DNA of 64,000 bases from Arcobacter defluvii (GTDB lineage Bacteria; Campylobacterota; Campylobacteria; Campylobacterales; Arcobacteraceae): the NCBI RefSeq assembly GCF_013201725.1, contig NZ_CP053835.1:1860001-1924000 (forward strand). Reading direction: 5' to 3'. Numbering within the stretch: position 1 is the first letter of the stretch; each line of letters starts with the position of its first letter. Below the pieces are notes generated by a model. That model was not told the origin of the DNA, did no database searches, and saw nothing but the letters and a program-made list of their open reading frames with translations. The position numbers and the translations under genes were made by a program. Shown in pieces: positions 1 to 8,363 of this stretch.

Positions 1-2
1 AA

Positions 3-3000
3 GAGGAACTTAAAAAAGCTATTTCAAGACTTCCTGAAAATATTTATAAATATCATAATGTTAAAGAACAAGCACAATATTTTGAATTAAAAAATCCTGA
101 TTCACATTTATTAGATTTAAAGAAAAACAATTATTTTTTAAAAGATGATGAGATTTATATAAAAATCAATAATTTAGATACGGATGATGGAAAAGTTTTA
201 TCGTATAAAAAACCTATATTAAACCAAAATGAAAAAAATAAAATACTTAAATTTATAAATATTAGAGATACTTTAAATTACATTATTGAACTTGAACAAG
301 CTCCTATCGAAGATACTAATCCAAAACTTGTTGAACAAAGAGCATTACTAAATAAATATTATGATGAATTTGTAAAAAAAGAGGGTTATTTACATAAATC
401 TACAAATAAAAAAGCTTTTGCAAATGATGTTGAAGCTCAAAAAATACTAGCTTTAGAATTAGAATATTCAGCTGGAGTTAGTAAAGAAGTTGCTAAAAAG
501 AATAATATTGAACCTGTTGAAGCTAGTGCAAAAAAAGCTGATATTTTTGAAAGAAGAACTATATCGCCTTTTGTAAAAATAGAAGTAAACAATCCAAAAG
601 AAGCTTTAATCTCTAGTTTAAATCAGTTTGGGAAAATTGATTTAAACTATATGGAAAATGAATTAAATATATCAAAAGATGTAATCATAAAAGATTTACT
701 AGAAAAGAAATTAATATTCATAGACCACACAACTATCAAAAATGACGATGTTAGTTATGTTCTTGCAGAAAAATATCTATCAGGAAATGTTAAAAGTAAA
801 TTCCAAGAAGTTCAAGAGTTGGTTAAAGAGCATAGAGAATTAGAGAGTAATTTAAACAGTTTAAATGAAGTTTTACCAAAAGATTTAAAAGCAGTTGAAA
901 TTAGTGTTTCTTTAGGTACTTCTTGGATACCAAAAGAATATTATCATCAATTTTTTGAAAGTCATTATAAAACAAATAGGGATAATTGGAATTTATTACA
1001 CAATAAAACTTCGGGTGAGTGGACATTTGACGGGAACGGGAATTATTTACCAAGAGATATAGTTTCAAAATATGGTACTTCTAGGGTTGGAGTATTTAGA
1101 ATTGCTGAGAATGGTTTAAAAAATAGTCCTATTAAAGTATTTGATACTTACTTAGATGAAGAGGGCAAACAAAAACAAAAAATTAATCAAGAAGAAACAG
1201 CTCTTGCAAATTCTAAATTACAAATTTTAAAAAATGACTTTTCTGAATGGATTTATAAAGACATAGATAGAAGAACTGATTTAGAAAAAATTTATAATGA
1301 AACATTTAACACAGATGTAGAGCCTAACTATAATGGTTCTCATTTAACATTCCCTAATCTTAACAATTCAATTAAATTAAGAGTTCATCAAAAAAATGCG
1401 ATTTGGAGAGCAATACAGGATAAAAATGTATTATTCGACCATCAGGTGGGTGCTGGAAAAACTTTAGTTACGATTTGTTCTATTATGGAACAAAAAAGAA
1501 TGGGGTTAGTTAATAAACCTATTATAACTGTACCAAACCATTTGATTGGTCAATGGGAAAAAGAGTTTTACAAAGCATATCCTAACGCAAATTTATTAGC
1601 AACAAATAAAGAAGATTTAGAAAAAAATAATAGAGAACAATTTTTTGGAAGAATTGCTACAAATAATTATGATGCAGTCATAATGTCACATAGTCAATTT
1701 AAACTTTTACCAGCTCCTTATGAAATTGTAAAAGAGCAAATAAATGAGGATATTTCTATTTTAGAAGATATGCTTGAAACTCAAAAAGAAATAGCCCAAA
1801 GAGATGGTAAATCAACTAGAGGTTTTTCAATTAAAGCTACAGAAGGAAAAATAAGTAATTTTAAAGCTCGATTAGATAATTTATTGCAAGAAAATAAGAA
1901 ATCAAAGAGTATTGATTTTGGAGATTTAGGAGTGGATTTATTAGCAGTTGATGAAGCACATACTTATAAAAATTTATTAATTACAACTTCTATGGGAGAT
2001 ATATCAGGATTAGGAAATTTGAAAGGTTCTCAACAAGCTTATGATATGTATTGTAAAACAAGATATTTAAATGAGAAAAACAATAAAATAGCATTTCTTA
2101 CAGGTACACCTATTTCAAACTCGATAACAGAATTATATACATTACAAAGATATATGCAACCTAAAGAGCTTTCAAAAAAAGGGATTAGTAGTTTTGATAG
2201 TTGGGCTTCAACTTTTGGGCAAGTTACTTCTTCGTGGGAATTAGATAGTTCAGGAGTAAACTATAAAATAGTTTCAAGATTTAATAAATTTAACAATGTT
2301 CCTGAATTAACAAAGATGTATAAAACTTTTGCAGATGTAATCACAAACAATGATATTAAAAAATTTGCTAAAGATTTTGTACCAAAATTGTATAACGATA
2401 AACCAATTAACACAATAGTTCCAAGAAGTGATATAGTTGCTGACTTTATTGGAGTACCTGACTCAAACAATCAATATCAAAAAGGTTCTATTATTTACAG
2501 AATGGAACATCAAGAAGAAGATATACATAGAAACAATCTATTAGCTTGTACAACTGACGCAAGGAAAGCTGGACTAGATTATAGATTAATCAATCCAAAT
2601 GCAGAAGATTATGAAAACTCTAAAGTGAATGCAGTAGTAAATAATGTTTATAAAGAGTATTTAGACTGGAGTGATGTTAAAGGTACACAACTTATATTTT
2701 GTGATTTATCAACACCAAAAATAAATTCTCAAAAAATAGAATTAAATGAAGCTCTAAATAGCAATAATAAAATAGAGGAAATAAATTTAAATGATTTGAT
2801 AGATAATGAAAAATCTAAAAGCAATGATGAGCTTATAGCTGAAACTTCTAAATTTGATATTTATTCAGATATTTTAAAAAAACTTGTTTCGAAAGGTGTA
2901 TCTCAAGAGGAAATTAGATTTATACATGATGCTAATACTGATTTACAAAAATCAGCATTATTTGATGATGTTAAAAGTGGTAAAGTAAGAGTTTTAATTG

Positions 3001-4205
3001 GTTCTACATTTAAAATGGGTGCTGGTACAAATGTACAAGATAGAGCTGTTGCAATTCATCATATAGATTGTCCTTGGCGACCATCTGATTTAGAACAAAG
3101 AAACGGAAGAGTAATAAGACAAGGGAATAAACTATTTGAAGCCGACCCTGAAAACTTTAGAATAAAAGAGTTTAGATATGCAACTGAAAAAACATACGAT
3201 GCTAGAATGTGGCAAACTATTGAAAGTAAAGCAAAATCAATAGAGCAATTTAGACAGGCTGGGCTAAGTTTAAGAGAATTAGAAGATTTTACAATGGGTT
3301 CAGCAGATGCAGCAGAAATGAAAGCAGAAGCAACAGGAAATCCTTTAATTTTAATGCAAGTTCAACTCTCAAGTGATTTAAGAAATGAAGAAATTTTTTA
3401 TAATAATTTCAAAAAAGAAATATTTAATAATGAAGAATTTTTGAATAGAACCATAAAAAATAAAAGTGATAGTGAAGTTGAATTAAAAGATTTATATTCA
3501 TTAAAAGAGCATTTATCTAAACACACTATTGACAATTTTAAAGGTAGTTATTATTCTATTGAAGATGAAGTTAGAAAAAAAATAGATTTTGATATTCCTA
3601 AAGAAGATATTGATGAGTCTAATAAAATGGTTCAAACACAATTAAAAAATGCTTTTGATAAAAATGTGGATGAAATGTTAAAGTACAAAAGTGATATTAA
3701 ATTCTTTGATTATAGAGATATTGCAATTTATGGTAATAGACTAGATAAAACAAAAGTAGAGTTTTATTTAAAAAATGAGAAAGATAGTTTAGTTTATGAA
3801 CCATCTAATCTTACAATAAGAGCTGAATCAGATTTATTAAATGGACTTAAAGATTCAGTAACATTAACGGGATTAATCAAAAGAGTAAACAATTTTTATG
3901 AAAGTTTGGATGATAGAATTAATAACTCTAAATCATATATTACAAAATGTGAAAAAGATATTAGAGAATTATCCATTATTACAGGGGAAAATGCTCCTAA
4001 ATATAAGAATTTTGATTATCTAACAGCTCTTAGAAGTGATAATGAAAGAATAATTAATGAAATAAAAAGAACATCTAAAGAAAAAGACTATGTTTCAACT
4101 TGGAAACCAAAAAGTGAATTAATAAAAAATAAACTTCAACAAACACAAGTGATAAAACCTTTTAAACTAAAAGAAAAAAATAACTCACAAGAACTTGAAA
4201 GATAA
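3..4205 (+). CDS. Large SF2/Snf2-type helicase of a mobile element, C-terminal part (5' end outside window)
   Basis: The reading frame is open from the first bases of the window, so this is the last 1,400 residues of a larger protein. An internal ATG at 651 is not a credible start because coding continues upstream without a break. Visible motifs are Walker A GAGKT (about 1447-1461), Walker B DEAH (about 1949-1960), motif III LTGTPIS (about 2098-2118) and a motif VI region ending QRNGRVIRQG (about 3094-3123). The long C-terminal tail is rich in Lys and Glu and probably helical. Giant proteins with a DNA methylase part followed by such a helicase occur on integrative elements of Helicobacter and relatives and on some phages (DarB-like antirestriction proteins). 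Whether a methylase precedes this helicase cannot be seen here. A strong terminator follows the stop. Confidence 0.85.
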   Translation, partial: EELKKAISRLPENIYKYHNVKEQAQYFELKNPDSHLLDLKKNNYFLKDDEIYIKINNLDTDDGKVLSYKKPILNQNEKNKILKFINIRDTLNYIIELEQAPIEDTNPKLVEQRALLNKYYDEFVKKEGYLHKSTNKKAFANDVEAQKILALELEYSAGVSKEVAKKNNIEPVEASAKKADIFERRTISPFVKIEVNNPKEALISSLNQFGKIDLNYMENELNISKDVIIKDLLEKKLIFIDHTTIKNDDVSYVLAEKYLSGNVKSKFQEVQELVKEHRELESNLNSLNEVLPKDLKAVEISVSLGTSWIPKEYYHQFFESHYKTNRDNWNLLHNKTSGEWTFDGNGNYLPRDIVSKYGTSRVGVFRIAENGLKNSPIKVFDTYLDEEGKQKQKINQEETALANSKLQILKNDFSEWIYKDIDRRTDLEKIYNETFNTDVEPNYNGSHLTFPNLNNSIKLRVHQKNAIWRAIQDKNVLFDHQVGAGKTLVTICSIMEQKRMGLVNKPIITVPNHLIGQWEKEFYKAYPNANLLATNKEDLEKNNREQFFGRIATNNYDAVIMSHSQFKLLPAPYEIVKEQINEDISILEDMLETQKEIAQRDGKSTRGFSIKATEGKISNFKARLDNLLQENKKSKSIDFGDLGVDLLAVDEAHTYKNLLITTSMGDISGLGNLKGSQQAYDMYCKTRYLNEKNNKIAFLTGTPISNSITELYTLQRYMQPKELSKKGISSFDSWASTFGQVTSSWELDSSGVNYKIVSRFNKFNNVPELTKMYKTFADVITNNDIKKFAKDFVPKLYNDKPINTIVPRSDIVADFIGVPDSNNQYQKGSIIYRMEHQEEDIHRNNLLACTTDARKAGLDYRLINPNAEDYENSKVNAVVNNVYKEYLDWSDVKGTQLIFCDLSTPKINSQKIELNEALNSNNKIEEINLNDLIDNEKSKSNDELIAETSKFDIYSDILKKLVSKGVSQEEIRFIHDANTDLQKSALFDDVKSGKVRVLIGSTFKMGAGTNVQDRAVAIHHIDCPWRPSDLEQRNGRVIRQGNKLFEADPENFRIKEFRYATEKTYDARMWQTIESKAKSIEQFRQAGLSLRELEDFTMGSADAAEMKAEATGNPLILMQVQLSSDLRNEEIFYNNFKKEIFNNEEFLNRTIKNKSDSEVELKDLYSLKEHLSKHTIDNFKGSYYSIEDEVRKKIDFDIPKEDIDESNKMVQTQLKNAFDKNVDEMLKYKSDIKFFDYRDIAIYGNRLDKTKVEFYLKNEKDSLVYEPSNLTIRAESDLLNGLKDSVTLTGLIKRVNNFYESLDDRINNSKSYITKCEKDIRELSIITGENAPKYKNFDYLTALRSDNERIINEIKRTSKEKDYVSTWKPKSELIKNKLQQTQVIKPFKLKEKNNSQELER

Positions 4206-4247
4206 AAATATAGTACCAAGATTTTATCCTGGTACTATATTTTTTTT
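4204..4247 (+). terminator. Rho-independent terminator after the helicase gene
   Basis: A perfect 11-bp stem (ATATAGTACCA at 4208-4218 with its complement at 4230-4240) is followed directly by a run of eight T. It starts at the helicase stop codon and closes that transcription unit. Confidence 0.9.
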
Positions 4248-4306
4248 GGTTCAATTTTAAATTATCAATATTTTTTAACATTATTTAATATTAATAAATA
4301 CTTTTA

Positions 4307-4371
4307 AGTATTAATTAATATTATAAATTATAATATTCAATTAGTGATATTAATTAATATTAATTAATACT
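4307..4371. repeat. Inverted 16-mer pair upstream of the 4409 gene (candidate operator)
   Basis: AGTATTAATTAATATT at 4307-4322 and its exact reverse complement at 4356-4371 lie in the AT-rich leader of the next gene, the second copy 37 bases before its ATG. A pair differing at one central base occurs upstream of the gene at 7403. Position and repetition suggest a shared operator; low complexity is a caveat. Confidence 0.5.
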
Positions 4372-4408
4372 ATTTAATATCAAATAAATTTTAAGAAATG
4401 GAGAGAAA

Positions 4409-5335
4409 ATGAACTCAACTAACAAAATTGATACAACTTTTATATCAAAAATATTTGAAGAAGATAGAATAAATAGATTAAAAGAAGCAAGAAGTAAATT
4501 TTTTATTCTTGATGATTTTATTGAATTTGAAACAAATAAACAAATTTTATATGTTCAAAGTGATTTAAGATTAGCTCACCAATTACTGCTTCAAAGTTTG
4601 AAATACATTGATGAATGCTCTAATACGAAATATCTAAATTTTAATAATTTTAAAAATCTATGTGAAAATTTAAAATCAAATTTTAAATCAATATTCAAAT
4701 TTGAAAAAATAGAAAATGATGAATATGAATATAAACAGTATAGAGTTACTATTACAAAAAATAACTCTACTTACACAGCTATACTCACTGAAAATAAACA
4801 TAAAGAGGATTGGAATTATAAATATTGTAGTTATGCAGCAATTTTTGATGTAAATGAAGATGAAAACTACTATTTATTTAAAGAAAATGTTACAGAAGAA
4901 TATGATATGTCAGTATATAGAGATTCTAATAGATTTAACTTTTCTAAAATGATAAGACAAATTATATCAGGAACTAAAAAAGAAGATAAAGAGTATAAAT
5001 TAGAATTAAGACAAAATAATGACTTTTTTATCTCTTCAAAAAAACAAATAAATCAAAATTTTAATGACCTATTAGAACATATTGAAAATAGTATTTCAGA
5101 ATATGATGAAGAACTAAAACATATAGTAGATGGTAAAAAAGAGTATGTTTTTAAAGATAATGAATATGTTGGTGAAAGTACACTTAAATTAAATTCAAAA
5201 GCTCGAAAAGTGATTAATAAAAATAAATACACTTACGATTTATTTATAAAATTACTTGATATTAAATTTCCAAATATTGAAATTATCAAATTTACTTATT
5301 TCTTATTGCACTATAAATTAAAAGGAAAATTATGA
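4409..5335 (+). CDS. Unrecognised 308-residue element protein
   Basis: I do not recognise this protein. It is 308 residues, charged (Lys, Glu, Asp, Asn rich), with no obvious signal peptide or membrane segment and no motif I can name. The start is supported by GGAG about six bases before the ATG. Its stop overlaps the next start as ATGA, so it heads an operon with a 35-residue ORF and a ParA-like gene. A replication or partition role would fit that position, but nothing in the sequence proves it. The leader holds the inverted 16-mers at 4307-4371. Confidence 0.7.
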   Translation: MNSTNKIDTTFISKIFEEDRINRLKEARSKFFILDDFIEFETNKQILYVQSDLRLAHQLLLQSLKYIDECSNTKYLNFNNFKNLCENLKSNFKSIFKFEKIENDEYEYKQYRVTITKNNSTYTAILTENKHKEDWNYKYCSYAAIFDVNEDENYYLFKENVTEEYDMSVYRDSNRFNFSKMIRQIISGTKKEDKEYKLELRQNNDFFISSKKQINQNFNDLLEHIENSISEYDEELKHIVDGKKEYVFKDNEYVGESTLKLNSKARKVINKNKYTYDLFIKLLDIKFPNIEIIKFTYFLLHYKLKGKL

Positions 5336-5439
5336 ATATAGAATTATTAGAACAGATAAGAGTGTATCAATCTGTTTCAGGTTATACAAAAAAAGCTCTA
5401 TCAAAAGAAATTAAAAAAATAGAAAGTTTTGAGGAATAA
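5332..5439 (+). CDS. Small 35-residue protein, translationally coupled
   Basis: The ATG overlaps the stop of the preceding gene (ATGA) and AAAGGA lies just upstream. It encodes MNIELLEQIRVYQSV and ends SFEE, a short charged, probably helical peptide. It fills the gap to the ParA-like gene, which starts six bases after its stop. Function unknown. Confidence 0.6.
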   Translation: MNIELLEQIRVYQSVSGYTKKALSKEIKKIESFEE

Positions 5440-5444
5440 AAAAT

Positions 5445-6092
5445 ATGGTACTTATAACAATTGCAAATTTAAGAAGTGGTGGAAAATCATCTATTGCAAG
5501 ATTAGTAGCTGAAAAACTAAATACAACTATTTTAAACTTTGATAAAAAAAGAAATAGTGAAGCTTACAATGTAGTTTCAACAATAAATATCCCTGAAAAT
5601 AAATCTATTACTAGAAAAGAGGATTGTTTAATTTTGAAAGATAAAACAACAGAGCAAACAATAAAAACAAAATCAAATTATTTGATTTGTGATTTAGGTG
5701 GATATTTTGATGAAAGATTAGTTGATTTAAAAAGTGATTTTTATATTATCCCCTCTTTTGATGATTATGAAAGTATTAGTGAGAGTATGAGAACAGCTCA
5801 TTTTATTCTCAAGGGAAATATAAAAGCTAAAATAATCTTTGTACTAAATGGTGCTTTTATTGTAGATAAAACAACTAAAGATGAGAAAATAAAAGAGTTT
5901 CAGGAACATATAGAAGTAAATGGATTTAATAGATTCACTACTCTATTCTTACCAAAAACAACTTTAATGAGAAAACTGGTTGATATGGGAACAATGAAAA
6001 ATGATTTAAAAGGTAAATTTGAACAAGATATTAAGTACAAAAATATAGATAAATTTATAAGTAAACTTGTTAATTTATTAACAACTAATTAG
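5445..6092 (+). CDS. ParA/MinD-like P-loop ATPase
   Basis: A 215-residue protein opening MVLITIANLRSGGKSSIARL, a deviant Walker A motif (SGGKSS) of the ParA/Soj/MIN family. DLGGYFDERL near residue 85 fits the family's motif after the second strand. ParA-type ATPases position plasmid or element DNA at segregation, normally with a DNA-binding partner; the HTH or RHH proteins downstream are candidates, but no classical ParB is visible. The signature lysine of true ParA Walker A motifs is less clear than usual, so a related function is possible. Confidence 0.75.
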   Translation: MVLITIANLRSGGKSSIARLVAEKLNTTILNFDKKRNSEAYNVVSTINIPENKSITRKEDCLILKDKTTEQTIKTKSNYLICDLGGYFDERLVDLKSDFYIIPSFDDYESISESMRTAHFILKGNIKAKIIFVLNGAFIVDKTTKDEKIKEFQEHIEVNGFNRFTTLFLPKTTLMRKLVDMGTMKNDLKGKFEQDIKYKNIDKFISKLVNLLTTN

Positions 6093-6126
6093 TGTTCATT
6101 TCATTTAACTGAAATGAACACTAATT
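6087..6126. repeat. Perfect 17-bp palindrome after the parA-like gene
   Basis: AATTAGTGTTCATTTCA at 6087-6103 is perfectly repeated inverted at 6110-6126 with a six-base loop, overlapping the parA-like stop. No T-run follows on either side, so it is either a factor-dependent terminator, an RNA-stabilising hairpin or a protein-binding site such as a partition site. Confidence 0.7.
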
Positions 6127-6145
6127 AAAATATTAGGAACAAACA

Positions 6146-6229
6146 ATGAAAATAACACCTTTAGAAAAATATGAAATTATTGGATTTATAATTGCTTTAA
6201 TAATTTTAGCTTATGCAATATTTTCATAA
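6146..6229 (+). CDS. Predicted 27-residue single-span membrane peptide
   Basis: MKITPLEKYE is followed by a hydrophobic run IIGFIIALIILAYAIF that fills one membrane span. AGGAA lies about seven bases before the ATG. It is the first of several micro-ORFs between the ParA-like gene and the HTH gene. Toxin-like or holin-like roles are possible for such peptides but are not shown. Confidence 0.5.
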   Translation: MKITPLEKYEIIGFIIALIILAYAIFS

Positions 6230-6253
6230 AAAATAAAAAATAAAAGGATAAAA

Positions 6254-6433
6254 ATGAGCGAAATTATAATTAATTATATATACCCTTTAATGATTTTGAT
6301 TCTACTTTATATTTCTATTTTACAGGAATATAAAATAAAAGCTGTAAAAAAAGAACTTAATTTAATAAAACAATATATTAATAATTTGGAGAAAAATACG
6401 AAAAGGAATAATAATGACAATTTTAATAGATAA
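6254..6433 (+). CDS. Predicted 59-residue membrane-anchored protein
   Basis: The ATG follows AAAGGA by five bases. A hydrophobic segment (YPLMILILLYISIL, residues 10-23) is followed by a basic, helical tail (KAVKKELNLIKQYINNLEK). This layout is typical of small Rz-like or plasmid-encoded membrane proteins, but no family is recognised. Confidence 0.55.
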   Translation: MSEIIINYIYPLMILILLYISILQEYKIKAVKKELNLIKQYINNLEKNTKRNNNDNFNR

Positions 6434-6448
6434 TAAAAAAGTTTTAAA

Positions 6449-6544
6449 ATGGAAATAACTTTAAATCTATCCCTAATACCAATCTTTTTATATGCAATAG
6501 TTATTGTTATGGTAATACATATTAGATATAAATATTGGAATTAA
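6449..6544 (+). CDS. Predicted 31-residue membrane peptide
   Basis: It encodes MEITLNLSLIPIFLYAIVIV followed by MVIHIRYKYWN: one hydrophobic span and a short basic-aromatic tail. There is no strong ribosome binding site; it may be translated by coupling, because a 14-codon ORF with a good AAAGGA site (6414-6458) overlaps its start. The stop is three bases before the next ATG. Confidence 0.4.
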   Translation: MEITLNLSLIPIFLYAIVIVMVIHIRYKYWN

Positions 6545-6547
6545 TTA

Positions 6548-6748
6548 ATGGCAACAAGACAAGCTCACGCAAGGAAAATGACGAATCAAAGAATTAAAAA
6601 AACAAAAGAAAAGATATTTAGCTGCATAAAAGGAATGTTTGCATTTGAATATCAAGATTCAAAAGGTAATTGGCTTATTTCAAAAATTGCAAAAGATACA
6701 GGAACAAGTCGAACAACTGTATATAAATATTTAAAGGAAATAAAATGA
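6548..6748 (+). CDS. Small helix-turn-helix DNA-binding protein (66 aa)
   Basis: The C-terminal half reads WLISKIAKDTGTSRTTVYKYLKEI, a classic HTH of the resolvase/Mor-like kind, preceded by a basic N-terminus (MATRQAHARKMTNQRIKK). It overlaps the next gene by four bases (ATGA). It probably regulates element genes. Confidence 0.7.
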   Translation: MATRQAHARKMTNQRIKKTKEKIFSCIKGMFAFEYQDSKGNWLISKIAKDTGTSRTTVYKYLKEIK

Positions 6749-7128
6749 TTGAAATAGTAATTTGTGGTTGGATTTTAACAGTAATATTTTTTCTTGTTGG
6801 ATTTATAGTATTTTATCTTGAATATGAAGAAAGATATAATGAAAAATGCAATCTAGCAGAAGAACTAGAAGAAGTCTTATTTTTAGTAACAGATATTCTA
6901 CATGATGAATATAAAAGAAGTCTTTTTACACAAGATGAATTATCATATATTCTTACAAATGCTCGTTTATTTACTAGATATGGAAGAGTAAGTATAGGAG
7001 CTCTACAAGATAACCCTACTTTTATAAAAAGAGATAAGGCATTTATAGAATATCTAAAAAATGATGTTTGGATTAAAATATATGGTAGGGCTTTTGATAC
7101 ATTTCAAGATATAAAAGATAATTTATAA
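6745..7128 (+). CDS. Unrecognised 127-residue protein with one N-terminal membrane span
   Basis: Residues 2-25 (IEIVICGWILTVIFFLVGFI onward) form one membrane segment, followed by a charged cytoplasmic domain with no motif I recognise. It is translationally coupled to the HTH gene by ATGA overlap. Its stop codon lies inside the palindrome at 7125-7164. Confidence 0.6.
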   Translation: MIEIVICGWILTVIFFLVGFIVFYLEYEERYNEKCNLAEELEEVLFLVTDILHDEYKRSLFTQDELSYILTNARLFTRYGRVSIGALQDNPTFIKRDKAFIEYLKNDVWIKIYGRAFDTFQDIKDNL

Positions 7129-7164
7129 TGTTAGTTAGTATTTATTAATACTAACTAACATTAT
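7125..7164. repeat. Perfect 18-bp palindrome, candidate operator
   Basis: Arms at 7125-7142 and 7147-7164 are perfect complements around the loop TATT; the core is GTTAGTTAGTATT. No T-run follows. A TATAAT box begins three bases after it (7167-7172), so the palindrome covers the -35 position of the downstream promoter, as expected of an operator; it could also end the upstream transcript. Confidence 0.65.
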
Positions 7165-7166
7165 GA

Positions 7167-7172
7167 TATAAT
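7167..7172 (+). promoter_or_regulatory. Promoter -10 box
   Basis: TATAAT lies 39 bases before the ATG at 7211 and directly after the palindrome at 7125-7164. Confidence 0.5.
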
Positions 7173-7210
7173 ATAAATAATAAAAGAGTTAATTAGGTCT
7201 TGGAATGTAA

Positions 7211-7336
7211 ATGAATAATTTTAAAGATTACCTATTAAATACAAATAAAGTTAGAGTAAAAAATCTCGAAGAATTTCACACAAGAGAAAAAGAAATTACT
7301 TCAATAAATATAAAATATCTAATAATAAAGATATAA
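7211..7336 (+). CDS. Small 41-residue protein
   Basis: It encodes MNNFKDYLLNTNKVRVKNLE and ends KYLIIKI. A weak GGA site lies six bases upstream and a promoter box precedes it. There is no known motif; it could be a truncated gene or a leader. Confidence 0.4.
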   Translation: MNNFKDYLLNTNKVRVKNLEEFHTREKEITSINIKYLIIKI

Positions 7337-7344
7337 GTAAAGCA

Positions 7345-7380
7345 AGTATTAACTAATATTATAAAATATTAACTAATACT
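7345..7380. repeat. Paired 16-mers upstream of the RHH gene (candidate operator)
   Basis: AGTATTAACTAATATT (7345-7360) and AATATTAACTAATACT (7365-7380) are inverted copies except for two central bases. They match the pair at 4307-4371 with one base changed. They lie 22 bases before the ATG of the ribbon-helix-helix protein, a family that often binds such sites to repress itself. Confidence 0.55.
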
Positions 7381-7402
7381 AAATAACATCAAAGGAAAGA
7401 AA

Positions 7403-7666
7403 ATGGAAAAAAGAAAAATAGAGCCTGTAAAAATAGATGATTTGAATATAACTATTGAAACAAAAGAAATTTCAGATTCAAAATCAGAAAAAGTTGGGCG
7501 ACCTAAAAAATTTACAAAGAAATTAAATACTCCTGTAAATATATATCTTTCAGAGGGTCAATTACAAGCTATTGATGATAAGTTAAAAGAGATTGGATTT
7601 AGTGTAAGACAAGATTATTTTAGAAAGCTTTTAAGAGCTGATATACCAAATTTCGATGAATTGTAA
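7403..7666 (+). CDS. Ribbon-helix-helix-like protein, possible antitoxin
   Basis: An 87-residue basic protein with GRPKKF, then NTPVNIYLSEGQLQAIDDKL, a strand-helix-helix layout like ribbon-helix-helix proteins of plasmids. AGGAAAG lies five bases before the ATG. It sits directly upstream of a zeta-toxin-like kinase, so it may be the antitoxin and autorepressor of that pair, or the regulator of the 16-mer sites. Epsilon antitoxins are a different fold, so the pairing is inferred from position only. Confidence 0.6.
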   Translation: MEKRKIEPVKIDDLNITIETKEISDSKSEKVGRPKKFTKKLNTPVNIYLSEGQLQAIDDKLKEIGFSVRQDYFRKLLRADIPNFDEL

Positions 7667-7722
7667 TATATTTAAAATAAATATATTATTTAATTCTAAA
7701 TAACATTAATAAGGATTATAAA

Positions 7723-8352
7723 ATGGCAATAGATAAAAGTAAAGAATTTAATATTTTCGCTGGTGTAAATGGAGCTGGTAAAACAACTTTATATTTTAAA
7801 CAGTTAGAAACAGAAAAAAATAAAAATTTTGGATTAAGAGTAAATATAGATGAAATTGTACAAGCAATAGGTGACTGGAAAAATCCAAAAGACCAAATCA
7901 GAGCTTCTAAAATTGCCTTAAAAATTAGAAATGAGCATTTAGAGAATGGTTATTCTTTTAATCAAGAAACTACTTTATGTGGGAAAAGTATTATCTCTTT
8001 TATTCATAAAGCAAAAGATAAAGGATATAAGATAAATCTTTATTATGTAGGGCTAGAAAGTGAACAAATAGCAAAAGATAGAGTGAAAATAAGAGTTGCA
8101 AAAGGTGGTCACGATATAGCTCCTGAACTTATTGAAAGAAGATACAAAGAATCATTAGAAAATTTAAAATCAATTTTACCTATTGTAAATAATTTATATC
8201 TTTTTGATAATTCAAAAGAATTTAAAAATATAGAAACAAAAAAAGATATTGAAAATACAAATTGGCTTAAAAATATTAATGTATTAGAAAAAATAGTTGA
8301 AAAAAAAAATTTAAACCAAAAGATAAAACAATATCTAAAAATCAAGATATAG
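7723..8352 (+). CDS. Zeta-toxin-like P-loop kinase (first copy)
   Basis: A 209-residue protein with Walker A GVNGAGKTTL (residues 14-23), an NIDEIVQ segment near residue 43, FNQETTLCGKSI (about 80-91), and an RRYKESLENL helix. These match the zeta-toxin/COG4185 family of ATP-dependent kinases; zeta toxins phosphorylate UDP-N-acetylglucosamine. AAGGA is upstream. It follows the RHH gene and precedes an HTH gene, so a toxin-antitoxin or addiction role for the element is likely but inferred. Confidence 0.75.
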   Translation: MAIDKSKEFNIFAGVNGAGKTTLYFKQLETEKNKNFGLRVNIDEIVQAIGDWKNPKDQIRASKIALKIRNEHLENGYSFNQETTLCGKSIISFIHKAKDKGYKINLYYVGLESEQIAKDRVKIRVAKGGHDIAPELIERRYKESLENLKSILPIVNNLYLFDNSKEFKNIETKKDIENTNWLKNINVLEKIVEKKNLNQKIKQYLKIKI

Positions 8353-8363
8353 AGAGATAAAAA

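Noticed and set aside
4261-4390. TTAATTAATATT repeats as a CRISPR array or iteron origin
   Set aside because: Units are low-complexity AT, irregularly spaced and few; no spacers of constant length and no cas genes. Only the paired 16-mers are kept, as candidate operators.
6414-6458. 14-codon ORF MTILIDNKKVLKWK with a good AAAGGA site
   Set aside because: Too short to call a gene. It overlaps the 31-residue ORF start and may only be a leader that couples translation.
7125-7164. Rho-independent terminator after the 6745 gene
   Set aside because: The stem is perfect but has no T-run, and a promoter box follows three bases later, so a regulatory site is as likely.
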